Below are positions 46,311-57,700 of a stretch of DNA of 64,000 bases, one piece after another. The stretch covers positions 1,052,713 to 1,116,712 of the forward strand of contig JAUPFP010000023.1 of NCBI GenBank assembly GCA_036925085.1. Reading direction: 5' to 3'. The notes beneath the pieces are model-generated. The model was not told the DNA's origin. It saw only the letters and a program-made list of their open reading frames with translations, and did no database searches. The position numbers and the translations under genes are program-made. Every line of letters starts with the position of its first letter. The stretch's first letter is position 1. This DNA comes from Brachycybe producta. Taxonomy: Eukaryota > Arthropoda > Diplopoda > Playtdesmida > Andrognathidae.

Positions 46311-48634
46311 CAGATACAAAGCCTGTTAACCCTTCCATACTGTTGCATTAGACATGCAAATGCTTGCATATATGTCTACCTCACACTAGCAATTTCTCTT
46401 TAGTATTTTGTTCTCCTTTTTTAATGCACAACTAGAATTTTTAAATGTGTAGCTTTTATATTTTCTGAATGCGTTCAGTTCCTAAGCATATTTTAAGTGG
46501 CTCATTTAATGACATGAAAGGCATATCTCCTACTAAGCAAGCTCGTCTCTGTCTCTCTTTCTCTCTCTGTCTCTCGTTCTCTCTCTTTCTCTCTCTCGCT
46601 AGCATGTTAAGAAACAGAATGTACTTGTACATGTATGTTCATTTGTAAAGAAAACAGACGTTTTTACCTGAGGTCACCTGTCATATTTTAATACTATAAT
46701 GTATATTGTGACTGGGATTCTCTTGGCTTCCTCTTTTTTTTTTAAAAAAAAGCTGCCAAAAATGTTTAACAATAATAAACTGACTTTATTCTTAATTCTG
46801 GTTTGGTGAATCCATTTAAATATATAAATCGCGAATGTAATTTATTCAGATTTTAAATGTTAGACAGAACAGTAGATCACGCATGAAGTACAATTAGTTT
46901 TACAACAAGAAAAACAATCTTGTTCATTATTTTTCATTTTGGCAGCATTGTTGTTCTCTTTTGTTTTATACCAACTTGGCCACGATTTTACCTAATAAAA
47001 GAGAACAGGTAGCAGCTGCCTTGTTCCAAATCATAAGAAACAAATTAAAACTTTTAAAAGCCCGGTTTCCATTTGGTCAAAATTATTCAACTGGGAACAA
47101 AAAAAATGAATATTGATAAAATGCTACTTTGCTTTAAGCAAAGTTGCTAATGTTTTTCATTGATTGAACCATATTAGGTCCATTAGGTAGGTAGGCAGGA
47201 TAAAATCAATTTTACTATATATAAGAGAACAAACGTGGCCCTAGCCTGTTCTCTCTATAATGGTTAGGTAAGGAAACCACAATAGCCCTACCACTTTTAA
47301 GTATACTATAGAAGTTAAGTATAATGCCAAACTTTTTGGCGTTTATTCCAAATAGCATTTAGTTTTAGAGTTTCATCCTATTTGGCACAATACGCCTGAT
47401 ATTCAGTTTAGCATTTGTCTAATTTAAAGTTAGATCAAAAGCAAGTTAGTTAACTAAAACACCCCTAACTAAAATGCGTTACACATAGTGCCGTGCATCA
47501 CTTTACGATGAAGTTATTTAGATAAAGAAGATTTACTCATGAATAAAGCTAGAATAAATTTTACATGGAAAAAAATATCACTCCCGCCCTTCTCTCCCAC
47601 TGGACTCCATCACACGTCATCCCTCCAAGAAGAAGAAGAAAAAAAAAACACTTTTCAACCCACTTTTTCGACGTTTTATATTTGATATACAGTATGGTAT
47701 ATTGTAGGCCTATTTCCATGTGTTTCTATATTATTACCATAAAGTGAAATTATTAATAGCGGTGTTCAACATTGAACTTTTTACAACCAGAGTTCATGTA
47801 TAGAAGAGATAGGAAAGAAAAAACCTTAAATTTATGTTTATACAAACTGACATCAATCTGAAATTGAGTGAGAGTGGGGGTGTGGGGTGGTAGATGGGAG
47901 GGGGGCCGCCTCCTCCTCCGCCAATTCCCTTATTTTTTTTCCCCTCCTCCTCCTCCTCCTCCATTCTAAAATCTACTTTACTGTTTGTTGCATGTAAACT
48001 GGTCATTTTTTTTAAAAAAAAAATTTCGTCTATTCTATTATGGATATACTTCAAGGTACAATAACAGTAAAATGTGTTATTTGTTAGCATTAAATCTGTC
48101 TGATGTACAAAAATTGCCTTGTTTTTTTATGTACTCTTATTATTATGTATAAGAACCGGCTTCACTCTTTATTTTATAGACTGGTTGGTTGGTTTATTCT
48201 AAAAATATATACAGTATATAACTTTGCTGTTTTTTTTTCAAAACTGGTTATTAAATCTGTAATAACGAGAAATAAAATAACATATTTCTTATGTCTTTTT
48301 TATTAAAAAAATATATAGGGCCTATATATATTTAGAAAAAACAGCAATTTATGATATTTTTTTTCCTTCTACATCTTAATTTAATTTCTTAAAAAAAACC
48401 AAACAACTTTTGATGTACAAAGCTAAAATATTTACTTCAACATTTTTGTGTTTTTCATATATTTGACTAATTTTTTTTGCTTGCATTTAATAGGTGAAAT
48501 TTCCATCCATGCTTCCTACAATCATGATATATTATATATGGTGAAAAATGAAAATTTGAATGCTTTGTTTGCATTTTCAGTTTTTACCTTTTGAAAAGAA
48601 AAAACTTTGGCTCATAATTCAAGTCATTAAGCCC
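46311..48634. other. Noncoding DNA
   Basis: CT-rich tract (46551-46600), TCC repeat (47942-47962) and homopolymers. Open frames at 47565, 47794 and 48103 are low complexity or AT-rich. I recognise no gene or bounded element. Confidence 0.55.
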
Positions 48635-49350
48635 CGTTTCGACTTGACAAAAATGAAGGTGAAAATGCATTTTTTTAAGCCTCATTAGCACAAAAAGTAG
48701 GAAAAAAGTTAAGTTGATTAATTTCAACTAGTTGAATTTGTTTTCAACTTGTAAAAGTAGCTCTGGGTTTTGGTTTCAATGGAGTTTCCAGTTTAGTATT
48801 TGGTTCGTTAGTTCATCGTTTTAGGTAATTTAATGCATTTTAATTAGATGTTAATTAGCTATACATTGTAAAATAACGCCATTTCAATGTAAATGTGGAT
48901 GAGAAATGGCAAATTTATGGGTTTAGTTAAAGTGGTAGAGCAATAGGGGTTTTCTCACTTCAACTGACCTAACATGCTCAAACAAATCATGATAATGAAT
49001 AGGCGGGCCACGTTTGTGCTTTCATATCGAATTGACTTTCTCCTAATGGTGACATATTGTCAAACTGTAAAATAAGATGGTTAATTTCGCTATCGTAAAC
49101 TTCCAATGTTCTCCACAGTTTTATAATTTTTATCAAGTGGAAACAGGGCCTACCTAATATGATCAAATTTAGAAATATCTGCAAAAAAAAAGAGATGCAT
49201 TTTCAAAAAGCACGTACAAACTTCATTTCATATCTATTTTTTGATACTTGTTAGTATTTATGCTGCTATGTATAGTAAATACTGCAAAATACGATATATT
49301 CATGAGTAGTAACGTGAGTTGACAAAAGAAGTTGTACTTCTATCTTCGTG
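48635..49350. repeat. Repeat E, copy 2
   Basis: Direct diverged copy of 25010-25735, with the shared words listed for that copy. The left part (CCCCGTTTCGACTTGAC) is less similar. Confidence 0.85.
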
Positions 49351-50307
49351 TAAAAAGGCTTTAAAGCGTAATTTCCTCTTGAACTCAGGATATTCTGTCA
49401 TTTGAAGTGAAATAAAAAGAAAACCTTGAAAGCATTTGTAGAAAGGAGAAGAGTAGCTTCAGTACTTAAAGGTATTCAAAAGCTAAAAAAAATTAATATT
49501 TTTCAAAGCTCGTAAAGTAAAATATTGGCAAAAATTACTAGGTTTGCTTGAAAAATCTATTAATTTTTTTCTTCAAAAGCAACAAAAAAAATTGTAGATT
49601 AAATTCAAATTAATGGTAATTCATTAAGTGAAAGTTAAGCTCAAAACTAGTTAAGTTTCTTAATTAACGACGCTCTTTCTTCACTACTTATGCATTTACA
49701 ACAAAAAACTCATATATGAAATGAACATTTAAAAGATTAAAGTTAACTTTCAACTTGAGGTTTTTATCTGAGCTTGTTGAAGAAGAAAAACCGTTTTTAT
49801 TTGTTTTTGCGTTCTTTAAATGCAAAAGTACTTAACTTTACTCTCTTTAAAACCAACAAAGAAAAGGAAAGGATGATGATGATGATGATGATGATTTTTC
49901 CTTATCTGTTTTCTACCAAAAGAGTTACATTTTTTGGATCATAAAAACATGAGATTTTCATTTGCGGAATAAAAGAAATAAAATATTTTTAAGAATCAAG
50001 TGAGAAAAAGGAATTAAAAATGTGGTTCTTCTCTCTACTTTTGAGGGGAAAAAAAATACAGACTATAATGTAGTTTAGTTATGTCAAATTTTTTTTTATA
50101 GAAAAGTTTTAGGGTTTTAATAAAATAATCACTAAATTGTGAGCTTGTGTACGAAAAAAAAAAAAGGTTTGTAATTCTGCAGTTTTGCATCCCATTATGT
50201 TTTTTTTTTCTCTCTATTTTTCCAGACTCTCCAACATGTTCAATTTATTCAGTTTTCCGTGAAGTTGTGAAATTACATAGAAACAGAAGTTGCTTATATG
50301 GTTTATA
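49351..50307. other. Noncoding DNA
   Basis: Family-2 fragment near 49375-49480 and a GATGAT microsatellite at 49873-49894. AT-rich otherwise, with no gene recognised. Confidence 0.55.
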
Positions 50308-50710
50308 CAGTACGTGGTGTTCGTAAAGTCCTTGTGCAGTTTCAATTTTTAATAACTTCACTTCTGTTTAAGATATAAAGTTATAAACAATGTGTAAAAT
50401 ATGCAACTGAAAGAAGACACAAAACTTGACTCTCTCGAAACGATCTCTGCGTTCGTTATACAGTATAACTCAGTGCTATAACACAAACACAACTGCAGAA
50501 CGTCTTTGAGGGAACCTCAGAAACCTGTTATATTTTATATCCAAAAATATGGTGAATATGTCGAAAGTTAACATTTCTGTAATTAAATATGCTAAATTAA
50601 AACCTAAAATAAATTCCCTTTGAGACTTTTGAGCTACATTTTACTGTAATTACATAGAAGTAAAGTTATTAAAAAAATTGATACTGTCCAAGAACTTTAT
50701 GGACACACTG
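50308..50710. mobile_element. Mariner/Tc1-like MITE
   Basis: The left end CAGTACGTGGTGTTCGTAAA and the right end read inward CAGTGTGTCCATAAAGTTCT are imperfect inverted repeats. TA lies outside each (50306-50307, 50711-50712). No intact transposase frame is present. Confidence 0.82.
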
Positions 50711-50744
50711 TATGTATGTAATATGCGTGTGAAACACGCTTATT

Positions 50745-50861
50745 ACGAATTGTCAATTCGTAATAACAAATTGTGAATTTGCAATGCATGTCTGTCCTTT
50801 ACAGGGCTCCGTCGAATTCACTTGTTTTACAAGACTTGTAGTATTTTTGAGAAACAGTCTT

Positions 50862-50899
<38 letters not shown>

Positions 50900-51472
50900 C
50901 CCTCTCTCTCTCCCCCTCCCCCCCCCGGGGGTCTGTCTATTTGGTGTGTTTTATATGAATCGATTTTTTTTTCATAATTTGACTGAAATGAAAGAAAAAA
51001 AAATGATTATTTTTTCAATTATTTAAAAAAAAACTTTGAATGACATAATTTCACCTTGTAAAATTAACATTACAATAGATTAGTGGTGATTAAATGATTT
51101 GAATTTAAAACCATAATCCAATTAATATATAATTATTGCAATTTGTACAATATTTTACAAATGTGAAGGTTTTGTTATAATTTTTTATTATTTTCATCAT
51201 TTTAATTTTTCTATTTTAGTTTTAATTTCTAAATAATCATAAAATGTTACTTTCTAGATCAAACTATTCAAAAACGAGTGTCTATTCAAATTTGTTTTTT
51301 TAAAAAATGTAAACTAAAATGATACACTTTCATGATTTAAATAATAATAAAAAAAATCTGATTCAATTGAAATAAATGGGATAAATTTTTAATTTAAGAA
51401 TAAATCACGATTTTAATAAAATGATTTTAACAATGTTTTACTGATTTTCTTGATTATTTTTTTTTTTGGCAG
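50745..51472. other. Half foldback, CT tract and AT-rich DNA before the first visible exon
   Basis: 50745-50855 repeats one arm of the element at 37733-37967. A CT/C tract runs at 50862-50928. From there to the acceptor at 51472 the DNA is AT-rich with a T-rich tract just before the splice site. Confidence 0.7.
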
Positions 51473-51769
51473 GTGGAGTCAATGGTGGTGTTAAAAAGTG
51501 CGCTTACAGCCATCATGAAGTGGTCAAGGAAATGTCAGCCAAGAGTGGTGCGGACGAGGAAAACGAACGAGTAACGGAGAAGGACACTGCCGCCAGTAGT
51601 AGTAGTAGTAGTAGCAGTAGTAGTAGTAGTAGTACGACAAATACAATTCTGCAGGGAATAGTTTTACCAGATAATCGAACAATGCAATGTACAAAACCCT
51701 CCGACTTTTGCTATTCTCTCTGGATGGAAAATCCAAACAATAAATCGAACATTACAGTTCTTGTTCAAG
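51473..51769 (+). CDS. BMPR2: BMPR2 coding exon: first half of ligand-binding ectodomain
   Basis: A T-rich acceptor ends in AG at 51471-51472, and the donor GT is at 51770. Both junctions are phase 1, as at the ends of human exon 2. It encodes Cys 10 (KKCAY, matching human ERLCAF), Cys 73 and Cys 80 ([13 protein letters not shown], matching human CSKGSTCYGLW). Between Cys 10 and Cys 73 the segment is much longer than in human and holds a run of 13 serines from an AGT/AGC repeat at 51595-51633. N-glycosylation sequons lie in NNKSNIT near the end. The first codon is split, so its identity depends on the missing upstream exon. Confidence 0.93.
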
Positions 51770-54700
51770 GTGGGCAACTCACTCTTTTTTTTTTTAATTT
51801 CTCTTTTTGTGTTTCATCATTGCAAACCTTTATTTTTAATTTTAATGCAATTTTAAAATGACCACATTTTAAATTATTACTAGTTAGGGCTCGGGGATTT
51901 TTAAGCAATATCAAAGCAAATGTTTCTCAATCTGTAGCACAAGGGCCAATTGTCAATTAACCAAACACACTGGTTAGAGGCTAGAACTAGTTGGCAACTG
52001 ATTGTAGTAATATAGGTCTCTACTTTAAAATGAAAAGTAAAAACTTACGGATTTAAAATTGCAGTAAAACATTTATTTTTTTTAAAGCTATTAAATATGA
52101 AAATCATCTTAAGTGATGATTATTCATTTTACTACGGTATTCTAGTTATTAAAACACTCAATTTCTTCTTCGTCTCGGCTTGTTCTTCATTTGCATAATA
52201 GGACCCTTAATATATTTCTAAATTGATGACTTTTTAAAGTTGTTAAAATACGTTTTTTTTTAAGGAAATTTAGAAGAGATTAGGAAACTAGACCGAAAAT
52301 ACATTTCGTGTTAAGCGTGTTTTCACTGTCGTTTAATCTGAATTATTTTATGCAGATGTTCTTTTCTATATTAAAAAAATTTATTAATTCACAATAATTT
52401 TAATTTAAGACTAAAAATTGCAAAGTAAAAGGGCTAAAATAGCACAAAAATGTGATTTTATGAAAAAAAAAAATTTAATATAAGCTCATATATCTCATAA
52501 GTCATAACTCAATCTCTCTTTGAAGTAATAATAATCACATTTACACTTGAGGTTTTTTTTTATCTTAAAAGATTTGCGAGGCATTTCTCTCTATCTATCT
52601 TTCTATATTAATGTCTGCTAAAATTGTTAACACTTTCACTTTGTGAAGAGTGTGTGAAATTGTTTGATACAAAACACAACCGGCCTCTTTCTTTCTCTCG
52701 GCAACTTTTTTTTAAAAAGAAATTTCTTAAAACTGATTTCGTCTAAAGATTAAGTCACAATTTTAGTCACAAGAAGAGAGACTGAAAGAACATCCCCACA
52801 CCACCACCACCACCACCATTCATTTAATGTGAAAAACGTTTTAAAAGCAGTTCTCTCCATTAATAAACTTGAGAGTAGAATTTCAGGCACCCTCTTAAAT
52901 TAAAACTTAAAAGAAGAGCAAAAAAAAAAAACTAAAACCATACATAACACGATGATGATGATGATAATTTTCATCCTTTTTTTTACATTTTTAAACCAAA
53001 AAAAAACTGGGTCGAGACACAAGAATCTCACTTTTTTTTAAAAAAAACTCAACTCTCGGGAAGATATTTTTTACTCTCATCTACGGTGGCCGAGAGGTGC
53101 AATCCCTATATACAAACACACGACAACACCCAATACTCCACGACAAGTTCCAAAACTCTACAGCAACTTCCAAAACTCTACAGCAACTTCCAAAACTCTA
53201 CAGCAACTTACAAAACTCTACAGCAACTTACAAAACTCTACAGCAACTTACAAAACTCTACAGCAACTTACAAAACTCTACAGCAACTTACAAAACTCTA
53301 CAGCAACTTACAAAACTCTACAGCAACTTACAAAACTCTACAGCAACTTACAAAACTCTACAGCAACTTACAAAACTCTACAGCAACTTACAAAACTCTA
53401 CAGCAACTTCCAAACTTTACAACAACTTCCAAACTTCACAACAACATCCAAACTTCACAACAACATCCAAAACTTCTGTTGTAGAGTTTTGGAAGTTGTC
53501 GTGGAGTATTGGGTGTTGTCGTGGAGTATTGGGTGTTGTCGTGTTTTTGTATAGGGATTGCATCTCTCGGCCACCGTACTCATCTCTCTGCCTCTATCTA
53601 TCTCTGTATGATTTTCAATATTGATGATGACTATGAATATAGACAGCAGCAGGGGGAGGCTATATACTTGATGAAATTACCAGTTTCTAAAATGCAAATT
53701 ACAAATGTTAAGTGTAGTACATTTTTATACATAAAAAAGACTAATTAGCAATGTCAGCAGTTAAGTAGCAACACAGTAACAAACTAGCAAGCAAAATCGG
53801 ACAGAGAGCTAGGTTAAATTGCTCGTTTATTTCAAGGGGGATTATTATTATGCTTGATGATGCTCAAGAGTTAGAAAGAAAAACAACCTTGAAATGAGAT
53901 AACCTTTTTCTTTTTTTATGAAAATAACCTCACTGAAGAATAATTTGTTATTAAAGTTTTTTTTTTGTTGTTGCTGTTCTTGTGTGTAATCAAACAGGTT
54001 GTTGGGAAAGTTCCGGCGAATACGACTGTCGAAGACAGAGCGAATGCGTTGCAGACAACCGACCCATGAAAGCCATGAACAACACTAAATTCTGCTGTTG
54101 TTCTGGCGACATGTGCAATATAAATATGACAGAAAGTGATATTCCTATGGCCTCGGAAGAACCGGAAACGGGTCAACCAGGTACGAAAAAAAAAAGTTAC
54201 CACCAAAGTGGAAATATTGTTACAGTGCACAATTACTAGACATTTTGTGCAAAAAAAAAACCCACCAAATTCTATTGAAAATCTGTTCAAAGTTTGTAAA
54301 AAGTAATGTGCAGAATGTCTGAAATAAATAATTTTTATATAATATAAGGCCTTGTTTCCATTGGGGTGCAAAATTTAAACTTTTTGAAAATTTCAACTGG
54401 TGAAAAATAGAACAAACGTGCCCCACTTTCACTATGATAAGTAGGGCCACGTTTATTCTATTTTCACCAGTTGAAAATTTTTTCAAAAAGTTGAAATTTT
54501 GCACCCCAATGGAAACAAGGCCTTATGTTGAGAATAAAAAGTTGAACCCTTCAAAGCAGGGATTTCAACATATTATAAAAACACTATTCAAAGATTCTCA
54601 AGTAAAAACAAGCCGGGTTTTTTTATTTCCTAATTTGAAAACCCCGTTGAAAGGGTTCAAGTGCTGAAATTTCTTTCTGAATTTCAGTCTCTTAAATATC

Positions 54701-57700
54701 TAAGGAGGAATTAAGATAAACTTCTACCCCTGATAAAAAAAAAACTTTCGAGATAATTTTTGCTTCAGGAAGAAGTTGTGGTGTTCAAAAAATATGTATT
54801 CGTTATCAGAAAATTTAGTAATATTTTGTTTTTCTTCTTCGTGCATAAATTACAATAAAGTATAACTTTAATGTTCGAAGCATGACACTGAGGTTATGAA
54901 TAATAGTTGTTCTGCTTGTTGTTTTTTTTTTGGGTGTGTGTATTTTTGTATGCGTGCGACAATTACGAGCTAACAACAACCTTGTGACGACCAAGTTACA
55001 AAAGTAACGAGCACGTTTAAGAAACTTTTTTTTTTGCCCAACAAGTTTTTTACAGAATCGTATTGCAATCATTCGTAGTTAAATTTTGAAGTTAATAAAA
55101 ATTTAAACATAACGACCGAAGCTAATAAAAATAATAATAATAATGGTAATGCCTCAGGTAACTAGAGAAACTATTTTTTAACAAAAGAACTTCGCTTTTT
55201 GCATGTCATGAATATAAAAATACATTTTCTTTTAAATGTTTTTTTTGGTTCTTCGAGAATTTCTTCCACAATTCAAAAAGATGATGATTTCTACTTTTGC
55301 CCACCCAATTGAAATCTTTAACAATGGGGCCCAATGGGAGACAATTTGCATAAGCAGAATTTTCAGGAGGGGGGTTTTTTTTCTCTCTTCTCTCTTCTTA
55401 TCTTACTGAACTTGGAAATTGTATACATGTTTATGCAATAGTTTTTATTATTCTTCATCGATAAAGTGTTAACAGCAAATTTTTCAAGTTTATAAAAGTT
55501 AATGTTAAATTTTTTTTAGAAGGTAATTAAAGGTGATATTTTGTTAATTAATAGGGAGCTGAAAATGAAAACTTCCAACTGCAAACAGCAGTTAAAAAGT
55601 TAGGTGGGAGAAAGAGAGGACTAAGACTATTTTTTTTTAAATTGAACTTTTTATACATATATAATATTATAGTAATTTGAATAATATGATCAAATTAACC
55701 GGGGGGGGGGGGGGGTAGTTCACATCAAACGTTTATAGTTGAAACATGATCATTTTCAAGTTGCCATTAAAAGTTCATTTTTATACTTATTAGTCACGCA
55801 AATACTTTTCAACATAATTGTTCTAAATATAGTTTTTCTAAGGATGTATTTGAAAGTTCGTACGCTTGTAGGGTTTTCTTTGCAATGTATAGGTGGACCA
55901 TTATGGCGTCCAAACATTGTGCATATTATAGTATTCGACGCCATATACATAGAATACGTAGAAGTCTACACTTAATTGCTTCATATATTCTCCATAGTAA
56001 TCCTTGCATATAAGCTATAGCTCCAGTATTTAACTCCAATCATCCCTTCATTCTTTTTGTGCAAGTTGCACGACGGGTTTATTAGTTTATGCATGATTTA
56101 AGTGTTCAGCAAATTTTCTTCTCCGTGAGCCACCTTTAATGAATTCAATTCATTGGATTCGTGTGTCTCTCTGTCTGTATGTCTGAAGGAAGAAGAAGAA
56201 AGTCTCAAGTCAGTCTCAGCCAGTCAAGTTAGTTTGAAAGAAACTGCAGAGTGAGAGAGACCTTGGCACATTTTTAAGTTTAAAAGGGTTTTACGAGAGA
56301 TTTAAAAGAGCTCTCTCTGAAAAGATAAGTTGTTACTAACTAGCAAAGAAAATAATCTATAAGCTAACACATTTCGTAAAAAAGAGTATTGGAATTGAAG
56401 AGAGAACTCTCTAAGGCTGCTGGATACAGAAGATATATTCTAGCTTGTCAATCCTGGCTTAATGAGACTGGATTTGTCTCTCATAATCCCCCTACAGACA
56501 TTCACATATCTGTGTCATTTTTCTTTGGTTTTCTTTTGAAATTTTGTGAGCAGAGCCCTATTTTAAACAAATGCTTATGTTCTCAAGTTCTAAAGCTTGC
56601 CACAATCCACGACACATCATTAATTGAAGTGAATTTCTGGCCAAGCAGATCGTTCTAGTCAAGATTGAATAATAATAAAAAAATTATATTGAAGAAACAA
56701 AACACACCACATAAGAGTTGCCTCAAAGTAAGAAGAAGCTCGTGACGTCAGAGGAGTTGACAAAAAAAAAATGTAGAATTGTGTCATTTATGGGTTGTAT
56801 TCTAAAATCATACTTAAGCCAAAGCTAAGCTTAAACAAAGTTAAACTTATAGCCTTTCCACGTATAGATTCACTATAAAGAATTTTTTTCTTGTATCAAG
56901 TTTTAAGCTTAGCTTCATTTTAAGTAAGATTTTAGAATCCGGTTGTTAGTTTAGAAGAAAATTGATGAGGATAGTAAACGTTCTTTAGTTTAAACAAATG
57001 CTTTCTTGCATTCCCATGACAACAAAATCACATAAGAACCTTTTGGCAACCCCACTGACGTCACAAGCTTCCTTTTTACAGCGAGGTAACTACTACACAT
57101 GATCAGTTTTTTTGGGGGGGGGGATTGAAAAAGCCGAGGATTGATCGTCTGTAACCACAATCTGTATCACGTTCAATTTAGAAAATACAGTATGTATTCA
57201 AGCTTATTCATGTTAAAATAGATTTAATAATTTTAACACGAGACAGACAGTTTTCTTGATACAAGTTTGTTGAGCAAAAAAAAAAACGAACAAGGCCACA
57301 ACAACTCAATATTGCATTTAAATATAATAGTTGGCCAACAAAAAAGATGGAGGAACTGGTTCTGGTTTGTTTGCAAATTTTCTTTTTTTATGTTTTTCGT
57401 AAAATAAAATAGTTTATTTAATAATAACTCACTTTAGTTCTTATATAGTTATGTGTAATAACGTGGGAGTAATATTTGACGAGCAAATAAAAAAAGTCAA
57501 TTCAATTCATGAGAGAAGAAATAAGTAATAGAAAAAAAATCATAAGAAAATTTGAAACTATAAGGCCGGGTCCACATCAAGCTGACAAAACAGAAACTCC
57601 AGTGTTTCAAGACAAATTGGCGACAATTCTAAAACATTTCTGCGTCTTTTGTGTTTTGTTTTGTCTACAATTTCACAAACTATATTCCCTGTTTCGGGCT

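Larger units (their letters stand above)
1..51472. other. 51-kb stretch without recognisable coding exons
   Basis: I examined open frames on both strands and found none with a recognisable domain, splice-consistent continuation or non-repetitive composition. Most are under 100 residues, start at non-ATG codons or run through microsatellites. The DNA is a repeat mosaic, itemised separately. Human BMPR2 intron 1 is tens of kilobases, and the first visible exon matches human exon 2 in phase, so this may be mainly BMPR2 intron 1 or its 5' flank. I cannot distinguish these. Confidence 0.7.

Noticed and set aside
53082-53100. tRNA-like GGTGGCCGAGAGGT at the hairpin element's end
   Set aside because: Resembles a tRNA D-arm word, but no anticodon or T-arm follows; it is the terminal repeat of the element.
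53161-53400. Regular direct repeats considered as a CRISPR array
   Set aside because: Contiguous 20-bp units without spacers, in an animal intron: a minisatellite.
53086-53624. Two long plus-strand open frames ([20 protein letters not shown] repeats)
   Set aside because: They arise from the 20-bp minisatellite, which reads open in every frame and cycles through the same peptide. The region is an intron of BMPR2.
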